NCBI GenBank assembly: GCA_018819175.1 | Contig: JAHJQQ010000056.1 | Coordinates: forward strand, 1 to 64,000 | From: Gammaproteobacteria bacterium | GTDB lineage: Bacteria > Pseudomonadota > Gammaproteobacteria > Thiohalobacterales > Thiohalobacteraceae | Length of the DNA: 64,000 nt | Direction: 5' to 3' | Shown here: piece after piece, positions 32,797 through 41,000 of the stretch | How the letters are laid out: each line of letters begins with the position of its first letter | How positions within the stretch are numbered: the stretch's first letter is position 1 | Translations under genes and position numbers: made by a program | The notes under the pieces: model-generated | The model's input: only the letters and a program-made list of their open reading frames with translations | Told to the model about the DNA's origin: nothing | The model's database searches: none

Positions 32797-33472
32797 GTCC
32801 CTGGCTATCATCATCCTGACCGTCATTGCGATCGCCGCCTTTCTATCGCAGCGCCCCGGTGGTGATCAGCAGCCAGTATCCGCTATTGAAGGCCTGCCCT
32901 GGCAAATCGAGACGCTGGCGAACGGTAGTGCCCGGGTATTCGGTCTCGAACTGGGTAGCAGTACGCTTGATGATGCGCGCGAGCGTTTCGGCGATGACAT
33001 GAAGGTCGGTATTGTCGCCGCACAGGGCGAGGATGGTGCACTCGAGGCTTATTACAACAATGTCACGGCCGGTGTGATCGTAGGCAAGCTAATCCTGGTC
33101 GCGGCGCTCGACAAGGCAACGTTGATAGGGCTGCGCGAACGGGCCACCCAGAGGGTTCATATGAATGACGCGACTTACCGGTACCTGCTCAATAACGATG
33201 ATCTGCTGCAAAGCCTGCGCGCGCCTATCGCCACGATCGCCTTCATACCTGTGACAGACCTCGACACGGAAACCGTTCTCAAGCGCTTCGGCCAGCCGCA
33301 GGAGCGACTGCGCATTAACGAGCATGTCGAGCATTTTCTATACCCGGACCGGGGGCTCGACCTGATACTCGACGACAATGGCAAGGAAGTCCTGCAGTAC
33401 GTTGCGCCGCGCGATTTCGCACGTCTGCGCGAACCGTTGCATGATAGCCGTGAAAGTCCGAGAAAAGAGTGA
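32789..33472 (+). CDS. Membrane-anchored protein of unknown function
   Basis: A 227-residue protein. An N-terminal hydrophobic segment (about 5-20) acts as signal anchor. The rest is predicted soluble and outside the membrane, with a conserved-looking repeat GLELGSSTLDDARERFG (about 51-67) and, later, VTDLDTETVLKRFGQPQERL (about 152-171). The two 'T..D...RFG' units suggest two copies of a small domain of the type seen in outer-membrane-assembly lipoproteins, but I cannot name it. Start ATG 32789 has GCAAGG rather than a strong ribosome site. It overlaps the preceding fragment by eight bases. Confidence 0.65.
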   Translation: MNKSLAIIILTVIAIAAFLSQRPGGDQQPVSAIEGLPWQIETLANGSARVFGLELGSSTLDDARERFGDDMKVGIVAAQGEDGALEAYYNNVTAGVIVGKLILVAALDKATLIGLRERATQRVHMNDATYRYLLNNDDLLQSLRAPIATIAFIPVTDLDTETVLKRFGQPQERLRINEHVEHFLYPDRGLDLILDDNGKEVLQYVAPRDFARLREPLHDSRESPRKE

Positions 33473-33516
33473 TAGTTCCTGATATCTGCGAGAAGAACCC
33501 TAATTGTGGGTTAATG

Positions 33517-33651
33517 ATTCTCTGATTAATCCGTCATTGCGAGATGCATAGCGACGAAGCAATCTCCAAGTTATTGAATCATCAGTTGAGAGATTGCTTC
33601 GCTTCGCTCGCAATGACAGCTTCTATGAATTAATCAGAGATTCCTTAAGTG
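33517..33651. repeat. GTCATTGCGAG element with complete outer ends
   Basis: The clearest copy of the family. The left end TTCTCTGATTAATCCG (from 33518) and right end AATTAATCAGAGATTCCTTAA (to 33650) are inverted. Between them is the palindromic core from GTCATTGCGAG (33532) to CTCGCAATGAC (33617), with an inner AGCAATCTC/GAGATTGCTT pair. It ends 12 bases before the CDF transporter start and could affect that gene's promoter. Confidence 0.8.
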
Positions 33652-33662
33652 TTTTTAATGAC

Positions 33663-34517
33663 ATGAGTCTTTCATCAAGAGATAAGAAAGTAAGAAGCAT
33701 AATCCTGATCGAGGGATCGGCGAATCTGGCTGTCTTGCTCATCAAAGTTATGGTCGGTATCACAACTGGCTCACTGGCGGTCATCAGCGATGCAGTTCAT
33801 TCCCTCACTGACCTGGCCAATAACATTGTCGCGTGGTTTGTCATTCGACTGTCAATTATGCCGGCAGACCGCGAACATCCTTATGGCCACCGTAAATTCG
33901 AAACGCTGGCCGTATTCGGTCTGGCGGCATTACTTACTGTGCTGGCATTCGAGGTTGCCTTGCAGGCGATCCGGCGTGAACCCGTGGCAATCGCTTCCGG
34001 CACGACAGAGCTGCTAATGATGCTGCTGGTGCTGACCATCAACACTGTTGTCGCTACCTGGCAACGGCATTGGGCGAGAAAACTGCAATCGGATATTTTG
34101 CTCGCCGATGCCAATCACACTTTTTCCGATGTATTAATCACAACCACTGTTATCGCCGGCTGGCAATTATCCGCCATGGGCTATTATTGGCTGGATCAGG
34201 CCTGCGCACTGGGTGTTTCCGCGTTGATTCTGTACCTGGCGTTCGGCCTGTTTAAAAGGGCGCTGCCAATATTGGCGGATGAATTCGCGATTGATCCGGA
34301 AGATTTAAGAGCAACAACCTTGAGCGTGAAAGGTGTCAAGCGGGTAACCCGTACGCGCTCACGCTGGATGGGTTCGGAGAGGGCTGTGGATATGGTAATA
34401 ACCGTTGACCCGACATTATCTACCGAGGATGCGCATGCGATTACCGATGCTATCGAAGCCCTGCTGGAAGAGAAATTCAGTGTGAAAGACATATCCATCC
34501 ATGTTGAACCTGAATAA
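33663..34517 (+). CDS. Cation diffusion facilitator (CDF) metal exporter
   Basis: A 284-residue CDF protein, which exports divalent metal ions such as Zn2+, Co2+ or Fe2+ in exchange for protons. Six helices fill residues about 10-210. The metal sites read DAVHSLTDLANN (about 41-52, HxxxD) and LADANHTFSDV (about 145-155, HxxxD), a pattern usually linked to zinc. The C-terminal cytoplasmic domain (about 210-284) ends in VKDISIHVEPE. I chose ATG 33663; the frame upstream to 33594 is made of repeat sequence. The ribosome site is weak. The gene stands alone, 87 bases before a tiny open frame. Confidence 0.9.
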   Translation: MSLSSRDKKVRSIILIEGSANLAVLLIKVMVGITTGSLAVISDAVHSLTDLANNIVAWFVIRLSIMPADREHPYGHRKFETLAVFGLAALLTVLAFEVALQAIRREPVAIASGTTELLMMLLVLTINTVVATWQRHWARKLQSDILLADANHTFSDVLITTTVIAGWQLSAMGYYWLDQACALGVSALILYLAFGLFKRALPILADEFAIDPEDLRATTLSVKGVKRVTRTRSRWMGSERAVDMVITVDPTLSTEDAHAITDAIEALLEEKFSVKDISIHVEPE

Positions 34518-34604
34518 ATTACAGGATGAGCAGCCCACTGATAGCAACAGCGACCATCTCGTAACAATAGAATTATGTCAAACAAAGAATAGGGGGTAAA
34601 AGGG

Positions 34605-34694
34605 ATGACCGCCTATACTGTACTGATAGATGCGCGCATGACGGCGCTGTTGCTGGTGGTAAATGAGTCTCATCCTCAAGGAGTCCAGAAATGA
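34605..34694 (+). CDS. Possible 29-residue leader peptide
   Basis: A short frame, MTAYTVLIDARMTALLLVV followed by NESHPQGVQK, begins at ATG 34605 behind AGGGGG (34591-34596). Its stop overlaps the ATG of the DUF3096 gene (ATGA at 34691-34694), which would couple the two. The sequence is partly hydrophobic. There is no family resemblance, and it could be chance. Confidence 0.3.
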   Translation: MTAYTVLIDARMTALLLVVNESHPQGVQK

Positions 34695-34840
34695 ATATGA
34701 GTTTTGTCATGGTTGGTCCGCCTCTGATTTCGTTGCTGGCGGGTATTTCGATTCTGCTTTGGCCGAGGTTGCTGAGCTATATTGTGGCGTTTTACCTTAT
34801 CCTATTTGGGTTGGTGGGGCTTCTGCCCTTGGTGTTGTGA
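34691..34840 (+). CDS. DUF3096-type small membrane protein (49 residues)
   Basis: A 49-residue protein, too short for most gene finders. The sequence PPLISLLAGISILLWPRLL (about 10-28), then SYIVAFYLILFGLVGLL, closely follows the DUF3096 family pattern of two hydrophobic helices. The ATG is preceded by AAGGAG (34678-34683) at a suitable spacing. It is therefore probably a real small inner-membrane protein. Its function is unknown. It sits between a CDF transporter and the CbpM/aldolase genes. Confidence 0.75.
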   Translation: MNMSFVMVGPPLISLLAGISILLWPRLLSYIVAFYLILFGLVGLLPLVL

Positions 34841-34950
34841 TCGACAGGTTGCAGTGCGTCAATTTGCGCTACTCTTAATGAGAGTCGGGAAGATATTTCC
34901 AAGCCAGATGTTGAATTGGCGTAACATCCTGGGGTACGACGGAGCCGCCT

Positions 34951-35157
34951 GTGAAAGACGGCGTGATTGAGCCGGTTGGTACCGATCAAGCTCACTGGCA
35001 TTTCCGTGGTCACTGTCTGAGTCGCGTGCGCATTGTACATCGGCTGTGGTCAGATCTCGGTCTTAACCTGGCGGGCGCGGTATTGGCTTTTGAGTTATTG
35101 GAAGAATTCGAATCTCTACATAATCGGATTGCTGTAATGGAGGGACACCCCCAATGA
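34951..35157 (+). CDS. Truncated CbpM-like chaperone modulator
   Basis: A 68-residue frame from GTG 34951. Its sequence VKDGVIEPVG, the central HWHFRGHCLSRVRIVHRL and LNLAGAVLAFELLEEFESL resemble residues of CbpM, the inhibitor and modulator of the DnaJ-like CbpA. The N-terminal helix (about 30 residues) is missing; upstream the frame has two stops. GGAG at 34941-34944 precedes the GTG, so a shortened protein may still be made. Its TGA overlaps the aldolase start (ATGA at 35154-35157), so it may help translate fba. No cbpA is nearby. Confidence 0.6.
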   Translation: MKDGVIEPVGTDQAHWHFRGHCLSRVRIVHRLWSDLGLNLAGAVLAFELLEEFESLHNRIAVMEGHPQ

Positions 35158-36176
35158 ATATCGAAGAACTAACAGCAGTGGCAAATGCCATCGTGGCAAA
35201 ACAGAAAGGTGTGCTGGCGGCGGACGAAAGCAGCCCAACGATCAAGAAACGTTTTGATACGATCAAGGTCGAGTCCACTGAGGAGAGCCGCCGGCGTTAC
35301 CGTGAAATCATGTTTACCGCCGAGGGTATCGAGCGTTACATCGGTGGCGTAATTCTGTTTGACGAAACCCTGCGTCAGAGTACCCGCGACGGCATGCCCT
35401 TTGCAAAACTGCTGTCGGATCGCGGCATTGCTCCAGGGATCAAGGTGGACAAGGGTGCCACGGCGCTGGCATTGCAACCGGGAAACAGAGTCACCGAAGG
35501 CCTGGATGGTCTGCGTGATCGGCTTGTGGAATACAAGCAACTGGGTGCGAAATTCGCCAAGTGGCGGGCAGTGATCGATATCGATGAACATAGCGTACCG
35601 TCGGCGTTCGGCATTCGCGCCAATGCACATGGGCTGGCGCGTTATGCTGCGCTATGCCAGGAAGTCGGTCTGGTCCCGATTGTGGAACCGGAGGTGCTCA
35701 TGGATGGTGCCCACGATATTGAACGCTGCGAGGTGGTGACATCAAACGTGCTTGAGACGGTATTCTCCGAACTGGATGCTCACGGCGTGGTATTCGAAGG
35801 CATGCTGCTCAAACCGAATATGGTCATCGCCGGCATGAAGTGCCCGAAACAGGCGGGTGTGCAACAGGTGGCCGAGGCAACGCTGCGTTGTCTCCGGCGT
35901 TATGTCCCAGCGGCGGTTCCCGGCATTGTCTTTTTATCCGGCGGGCAGAGCGCGGAAGTCGCCACCGAGCATCTGAACGCTATGAACGCGATGGGTCCGC
36001 AGCCATGGCAGGTCAGCTTCTCCTACGGGCGGGCATTGCAGGCGCCGGTACTGGCCGCGTGGAAGGGGCAGGAAAGCAACGCTGCCGCGGCGGAGCAGGC
36101 ATTACTGAAACGCAGCAAACTGAACGGGCTGGCGCGTGATGGGAAATATACGCGGGATATGGAAGCGGCGGGGTAG
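35154..36176 (+). CDS. Class I fructose-bisphosphate aldolase
   Basis: A 340-residue class I aldolase that splits fructose-1,6-bisphosphate through a Schiff base. The catalytic lysine lies in MLLKPNMVIAG (about 220-230). KWRAVIDI (about 138-145) and the N-terminal LAADESSPTIKKRF (about 21-34) are further hallmarks; the latter is close to animal-type aldolases. LSGGQSAEVATEHLN (about 262-276) also fits. It is translationally coupled to the CbpM-like frame upstream. Whether the organism also has a class II enzyme is not visible. Confidence 0.95.
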   Translation: MNIEELTAVANAIVAKQKGVLAADESSPTIKKRFDTIKVESTEESRRRYREIMFTAEGIERYIGGVILFDETLRQSTRDGMPFAKLLSDRGIAPGIKVDKGATALALQPGNRVTEGLDGLRDRLVEYKQLGAKFAKWRAVIDIDEHSVPSAFGIRANAHGLARYAALCQEVGLVPIVEPEVLMDGAHDIERCEVVTSNVLETVFSELDAHGVVFEGMLLKPNMVIAGMKCPKQAGVQQVAEATLRCLRRYVPAAVPGIVFLSGGQSAEVATEHLNAMNAMGPQPWQVSFSYGRALQAPVLAAWKGQESNAAAAEQALLKRSKLNGLARDGKYTRDMEAAG

Positions 36177-36622
36177 AGTGCAGGACTGATGGTCAGGTCA
36201 GAATTTTGTAAGGACTTACGGCCTCAAGTGATATCCTGCTTGGGAGACTCTGATTCATCCAGTACTACCCGTCATTGCGAGCGAAGCGCGGCAATCTCGT
36301 AAAGCAGGATCAGACGGTTGGAGATTATTCGCTTTCATCATTCGGGGCCACCCTGCGGGTGTTCTGCGCTCGCATGCTTGCTTGTGCCACGGCGATACGC
36401 GCCCCTCATTCACGGGTAACCCTGGATCAATCAGAGGCCCCTTAGTATCAACACCGATTTCCGGAACAACAAACTCGGCCCGTACGAATCATGGACAATG
36501 TGCAGTGCTTTCGATTTGCAGAGTCGGTGTGCCGCAATTACACTTCGGCTTGTGTCAGTGATGAAAGTGATCGATTAAGGTTGCTCTCATTTTATGGAAA
36601 TCCAATTACCAGGAGATAGATC
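36177..36622. repeat. Intergenic region with a GTCATTGCGAG element (36240-36445)
   Basis: After the aldolase gene, an element starts at CTCTGATTCATCC (36248) with the core GTCATTGCGAG at 36271. It closes near CAATCAGAGGCCCCTTAG (36428-36445). The right arm of the core is diverged. Sequence 36446-36622 contains the leader of the small lipoprotein gene with AGGAG at 36611-36615. Confidence 0.65.
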
Positions 36623-36829
36623 ATGATGAATAAGAAAAGCATTGGCGATAGCCTCCTAACCGTTCTGGCCATGAGTGCGTTATTAATGGCGCTATCTGGT
36701 TGCGACAGTCAACAAGGCCCGGCTGAGAAGGCTGGCGAGAAAATTGACAACGCTGCAGAGCAAGCTGGGGAGAAGATCGAGGAAGCCGGTGAGGCTATTC
36801 AGGATACGGTGCAGGACGACAAGAAATAA
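36623..36829 (+). CDS. Small lipoprotein with Glu/Lys/Ala repeats
   Basis: A 68-residue protein. The N-terminal signal has a lipobox, LSGC, with Cys at about 28. The mature part is charged and repetitive (EKAGEKIDNAAEQAGEKIEEAGEAI, about 35-59, shown here as one KAGEKI-like 11-residue periodicity), which suggests an amphipathic helix. This is like the small entericidin- or LEA-type lipoproteins made under stress. An AGGAG lies before the ATG. It is likely attached to the outer membrane. Confidence 0.78.
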   Translation: MMNKKSIGDSLLTVLAMSALLMALSGCDSQQGPAEKAGEKIDNAAEQAGEKIEEAGEAIQDTVQDDKK

Positions 36830-36895
36830 GCTTTACTCCGTGCGCACCTATCGTGACGTTTGATATCACTCGAATCTAATGAGAGAAACGTCGAC

Positions 36896-37219
36896 ATGCT
36901 CGTGACCTTTTCATGTCCTGCCTACGCCGACATTACAATGTTCGGCGAGGTGGCGGTTCGGCTGCTGAAAATGATGGGGCATAGCGGGACAGTGCCCAGC
37001 GCGCTACTGGCAGAAGATGTTCAGCCCGCGTTGGAGCATCTGACGGCTGCGGTCGATGATGTCGAGCAATCGCAGGGATCGGAAGGTCCCGCGAACGATG
37101 AGAAAGACGAGGATGGCGAGCCGACTGTCAGTCTCCCGCGGCGCGCCTTGCCATTGATAGAGCTGCTCAAAGCTGCGGAAAAGGCAAAGTGCAATGTGAT
37201 GTGGGACAGTAACACCTGA
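36896..37219 (+). CDS. DUF1840 protein
   Basis: A 107-residue protein of the DUF1840 family. The N-terminus MLVTFSCPAYADITMFGEVA and the C-terminal LIELLKAAEKAKCNVMW are the family's conserved ends; the middle is acidic and variable. Its function is unknown. I start at ATG 36896 and not at the in-frame ATA/ATG-like positions upstream, because the family begins there. No ribosome site is strong; GAGAG is at 36881-36885. It precedes a hemolysin-III gene by 24 bases. Confidence 0.8.
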   Translation: MLVTFSCPAYADITMFGEVAVRLLKMMGHSGTVPSALLAEDVQPALEHLTAAVDDVEQSQGSEGPANDEKDEDGEPTVSLPRRALPLIELLKAAEKAKCNVMWDSNT

Positions 37220-37243
37220 TCCGCACTGGCGAGCTGCAGTGTC

Positions 37244-37855
37244 ATGGGTGAACGCTTTAATAGTATTTCACATCTGGTCGGTGCCGCGCTGGCGCTAGCA
37301 GGTGCTGCAGTACTAATTGTGGTTGCGTCACAAAATGGCGAAATAAACCGCATAGTGTCATTTAGCGTTTATGGCGCCACGCTCTTTCTGCTGTATTTGA
37401 TTTCCACACTTTATCACGGCCTGTCGTCGGGACGCGCGAAACGGGTGTTTCGCGTGCTCGATCATCAAGCTATATATCTACTCATAGCCGGTAGTTACAC
37501 GCCGTTCATGCTGGTTACGCTCGACGGTATTGTGGGTTGGTGGCTGTTCGGCGCTATCTGGGGATTGGCCGTTATCGGTTTGGTGCTTGATGCGTTGCCG
37601 CGGCGTGGCGCGCGGGTGCTGCCGGTAATAATTTATCTGGTGATGGGCTGGCTGATCGTGCTGGCAATCAATCCATTGCTTGCGGTGTTCCCGCGCGCAG
37701 GCTATATCTGGCTATTGGCTGGTGGTCTCTTCTATACCTTTGGTGTTGTGTTTTATGCGCTCGGTCACCGGAATCCATGGATGCACGGTGTGTGGCATCT
37801 GTTCGTGCTGGCCGGCAGCATCAGTCACTATGTGGCCATTCTGGTCTATGTCTGA
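37244..37855 (+). CDS. Hemolysin III family / PAQR-like membrane protein
   Basis: A 203-residue protein with seven hydrophobic helices, matching the YqfA/hemolysin III branch of the CREST/PAQR superfamily. The conserved metal-site residues are visible: STLYHG (about 52-57, His56), DHQAIYLL (about 72-79) and, near the end, HGVWHLFVLAGSISHY (about 179-194, HxxxH). Members may be zinc-dependent hydrolases; the name 'hemolysin' reflects an early assay. The start ATG 37244 follows the DUF1840 gene by 24 bases, so they may share a transcript. Confidence 0.88.
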   Translation: MGERFNSISHLVGAALALAGAAVLIVVASQNGEINRIVSFSVYGATLFLLYLISTLYHGLSSGRAKRVFRVLDHQAIYLLIAGSYTPFMLVTLDGIVGWWLFGAIWGLAVIGLVLDALPRRGARVLPVIIYLVMGWLIVLAINPLLAVFPRAGYIWLLAGGLFYTFGVVFYALGHRNPWMHGVWHLFVLAGSISHYVAILVYV

Positions 37856-38068
37856 TTGTCAATCATGATCTCAAATGCGGCCATATCTGGTGTGCGGAAC
37901 CTGGATAGACGAGTGAACCGCTTCATGCATATCAAGCATGATCAAAAACGTTGGCCTTGAGATCTTGAATTCACAGCTTCTGAGACAGCGTCTATATTTT
38001 CCCCTATAACCTCGATGCCAGCCAAATCAGCGTAAGATTGTAGAGTTCAGCTGGCCACAGGCAGTAGA

Positions 38069-38084
38069 TCACGTAAATACGTGA
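38069..38084. promoter_or_regulatory. Perfect palindrome before the glucan synthase gene
   Basis: TCACGTAAATACGTGA is a perfect inverted repeat of seven-base arms with a two-base spacer. It ends nine bases before the proposed TTG start of the glucan synthase gene. It could be an operator or a hairpin controlling translation. It also raises doubt about the exact start of that gene. Confidence 0.45.
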
Positions 38085-38093
38085 GATGCGTTT

Positions 38094-41000
38094 TTGGTCA
38101 ACACGGGTCATACGGCCGGTGCTGCACTGAATACCTCGGGTTCGCAACAGGAGAATGTCATAGGCATCATAGAGTTCGGTTCCACGGCTCGCACACAGAA
38201 TACGCTGCGTGATGGTCGGGATACGGAGTTGCTACGCGCTGAGCTGTTCAGCATCGAGCAACTGAAGCGCCACGCGGTAACCCTGGCAGGCCTTCATAAA
38301 ATAAATCCGCGCCCAGGTCCGGACAGACTGCTGCCGCGGCTGGCTGACAACGCGCGTGTTTTACTGGCAGCGTATGACGTCGTGACTGCAGCCGTTACGC
38401 CCGGACAGCGGATCGTCCCTGCAGAATCCTGGTTGCTCGACAATTTCTATCTCATTGAACAGCAAATCGGTCTGGCGCGTCGGCATCTGCCGCGCGGCTA
38501 CAGCCGGCAGTTGCCGCAGCTGGCTGAGGGTCCATCAGCCGGTTTCCCACGCATCTACGACTTGGCGTTGGAACTGATCTCGCACATGGACGGTCGTGTC
38601 GACAGCGACAACACCACCCAATTTGTCGCTGCCTATCAAACTATCGGACCGTTGAAGCTGGGCGAATTGTGGGCATTTCCAATCATGCTGCAGTTGGCTC
38701 TGCTGGAAAACCTGCGCCGCGTCTGTGTGCGTATCGCCCGTCGGCGCGAAGATCTTGATGCGGCTATCACTTGGGCGGACCGCATGCTCGCGACGGCCGA
38801 AAAGGAACCGAAGCAGCTGATCCAGTTGCTGGCTGAATTTGCCAATGCAGATGTGCCGCTGACCGCGCCGTTTGTGGAGGAGTTTTACGCCAGGCTTCAG
38901 GCGCAGGGATCCGCTATGGCATTCGTGCAGGCCTGGGTCGAACAAAAGCTGCACGAACAAGGGGTGACCGCAGCGCAGTTGTCGGAGGCCGCCAGCCGAA
39001 CGGCCGCGGCCAATCAGATCTCTATCGCGAACAGCATTGGCAGTCTGCGTTTCATCGGCGCAATGGACTGGAGAAATTATGTCGAGTCGCTCAGTGTCGT
39101 CGAACAGATATTGCGTGAAGATCCGATGGGGATGTATGCCGATCAGGATTTCGCTACCCGCGACCGCTATCGGCATGTCATCGAAGATGTAGCCCGAGGT
39201 AGTGCGCACCATAAACGCAGCGAGTGGGAGGTGGCGCGCGAAGCCATTATCCTCGCGCAAGCGGCTGCCGAGCGACTCGGTACTCAACACCGTAGTGCCC
39301 ATGTTGGCTATTACCTGATTGATCAGGGTCGCCAGGCTCTGGAGCAAGCGACCGGTTGCCGTCTCTCCTGGAAGATTCGCTGTAACCGGATGAGCCGTCG
39401 TTACCGCCTGTTCTTTTACCTTAGCCCCATTCTGTTACTTACTGCGTTGATGACGTCGGTCACGCTGTCTCCCTTCGGTGGTTTCGTACCGGGGGACTGG
39501 CGCTACTGGTTTTTCGCCATTATGGGCATCATCGGTACCTCTGCACTGGCGGTCCCGCTGGTGAACCTTGTGGTCACGTTGATGCTGCCACCACGTGTAT
39601 TACCACGACTGGATTTTTCGGAGGCTATTCCGGATATCCACCGCACGATGGTGGTTGTCCCCACCTTATTGAGTCGGCCGCACGATATTGATGATCTGCT
39701 CGAGGCCCTGGAGATCCGTTATCTCGGTAATCGTGATCCGAACCTGTGGTTTGCCTTGTTGACGGATTTCCGCGATGCCCCCGAATGCACACTGCCGGGC
39801 GATGCTGCGCTGCTCACCCACGCGCGCGCCGCTGTCGACGCGCTCAATGCGACGTACAGCGATGATCGTCCCTGCATCTTCTATCTGTTTCACCGGCCTC
39901 GGGTATGGAATCCTGTCGAACGGGCCTGGATGGGCCATGAGCGTAAGCGCGGCAAGCTGGAGCAGTTCAATGCCCTGCTGCGAGGGGAGGATAAGACGGC
40001 ATTCTCGGAGATCGTCGGTGATGTATCCATCCTCGCTTCGATCAAATATGTCATTACCCTGGATACCGACACGCAACTGCCGCGCGATACGGCTCGCACG
40101 CTGATTGGGAACATCGCGCATCCACTGAATCGGCCGGTGTTTGACGCTGGCAAGGGACGTATTGTCGAAGGCTACGCGATTCTGCAACCACGCACGTCGA
40201 TCAGTCTGACCAGTGCGGGCACATCACGGTTTTCAAAATTGTTCGCGGGCGAATCGGGCATCGATCCCTACACGCGTGAGGTATCGGATGTCTACCAGGA
40301 TATATTCGGGGAAGGATCGTTCGTCGGCAAAGGCATCTACGATGTGGATGCTTTCCGTCAGGCCGTCGACGGCCGCCTACCGGAGAACCTTATTCTCAGT
40401 CACGACTTGCTGGAAGGCGGTTATGCGCGTTCGGCATTGGTAACCGATGTCGACCTCATAGAAGAACTTCCAGCCAGTTATGCCATTGAGGCCAGTCGGC
40501 GTCATCGTTGGATACGGGGCGACTGGCAGCTGGCTGGCTGGTTGCTGCCACGCGTGCCCGGGCCGCCTCAGACCGATGCGTCGCTTGGCCCCGATGGATT
40601 AAAAATTAAGCGGCTACCGAACCCACTCTCCGCTTTGTCGGTGTGGAAAATTTTCGACAATTTGCGCCGCAGCCTCGTGTCGCCGGCGCTGCTGGTCTTG
40701 CTGATAGGAGGATGGCTGCTAGGTCCAGGACCGGCGTGGTTCTGGGTCGTGCTGGTCGCGGGGGTGATGTTCCTGCCTACGTTGCTGGGGATCGTCATCG
40801 AGTTTATCCGCAAGCCTGAAGAACGTGACTGGCTGGCACACCTGACACTGACCAGTAAGTCCGCGGCGCGTCCGCTGATGCTGGCTTTGCTGACCTGGGT
40901 GTTGTTGCCCTATGACACGCTGATCTGTCTGGATGCGATCCTGCGCTCGGGTGTACGGATGCTGTTTACGCGCCGCGGATTGATGCTCTGGCAGCTGCAG

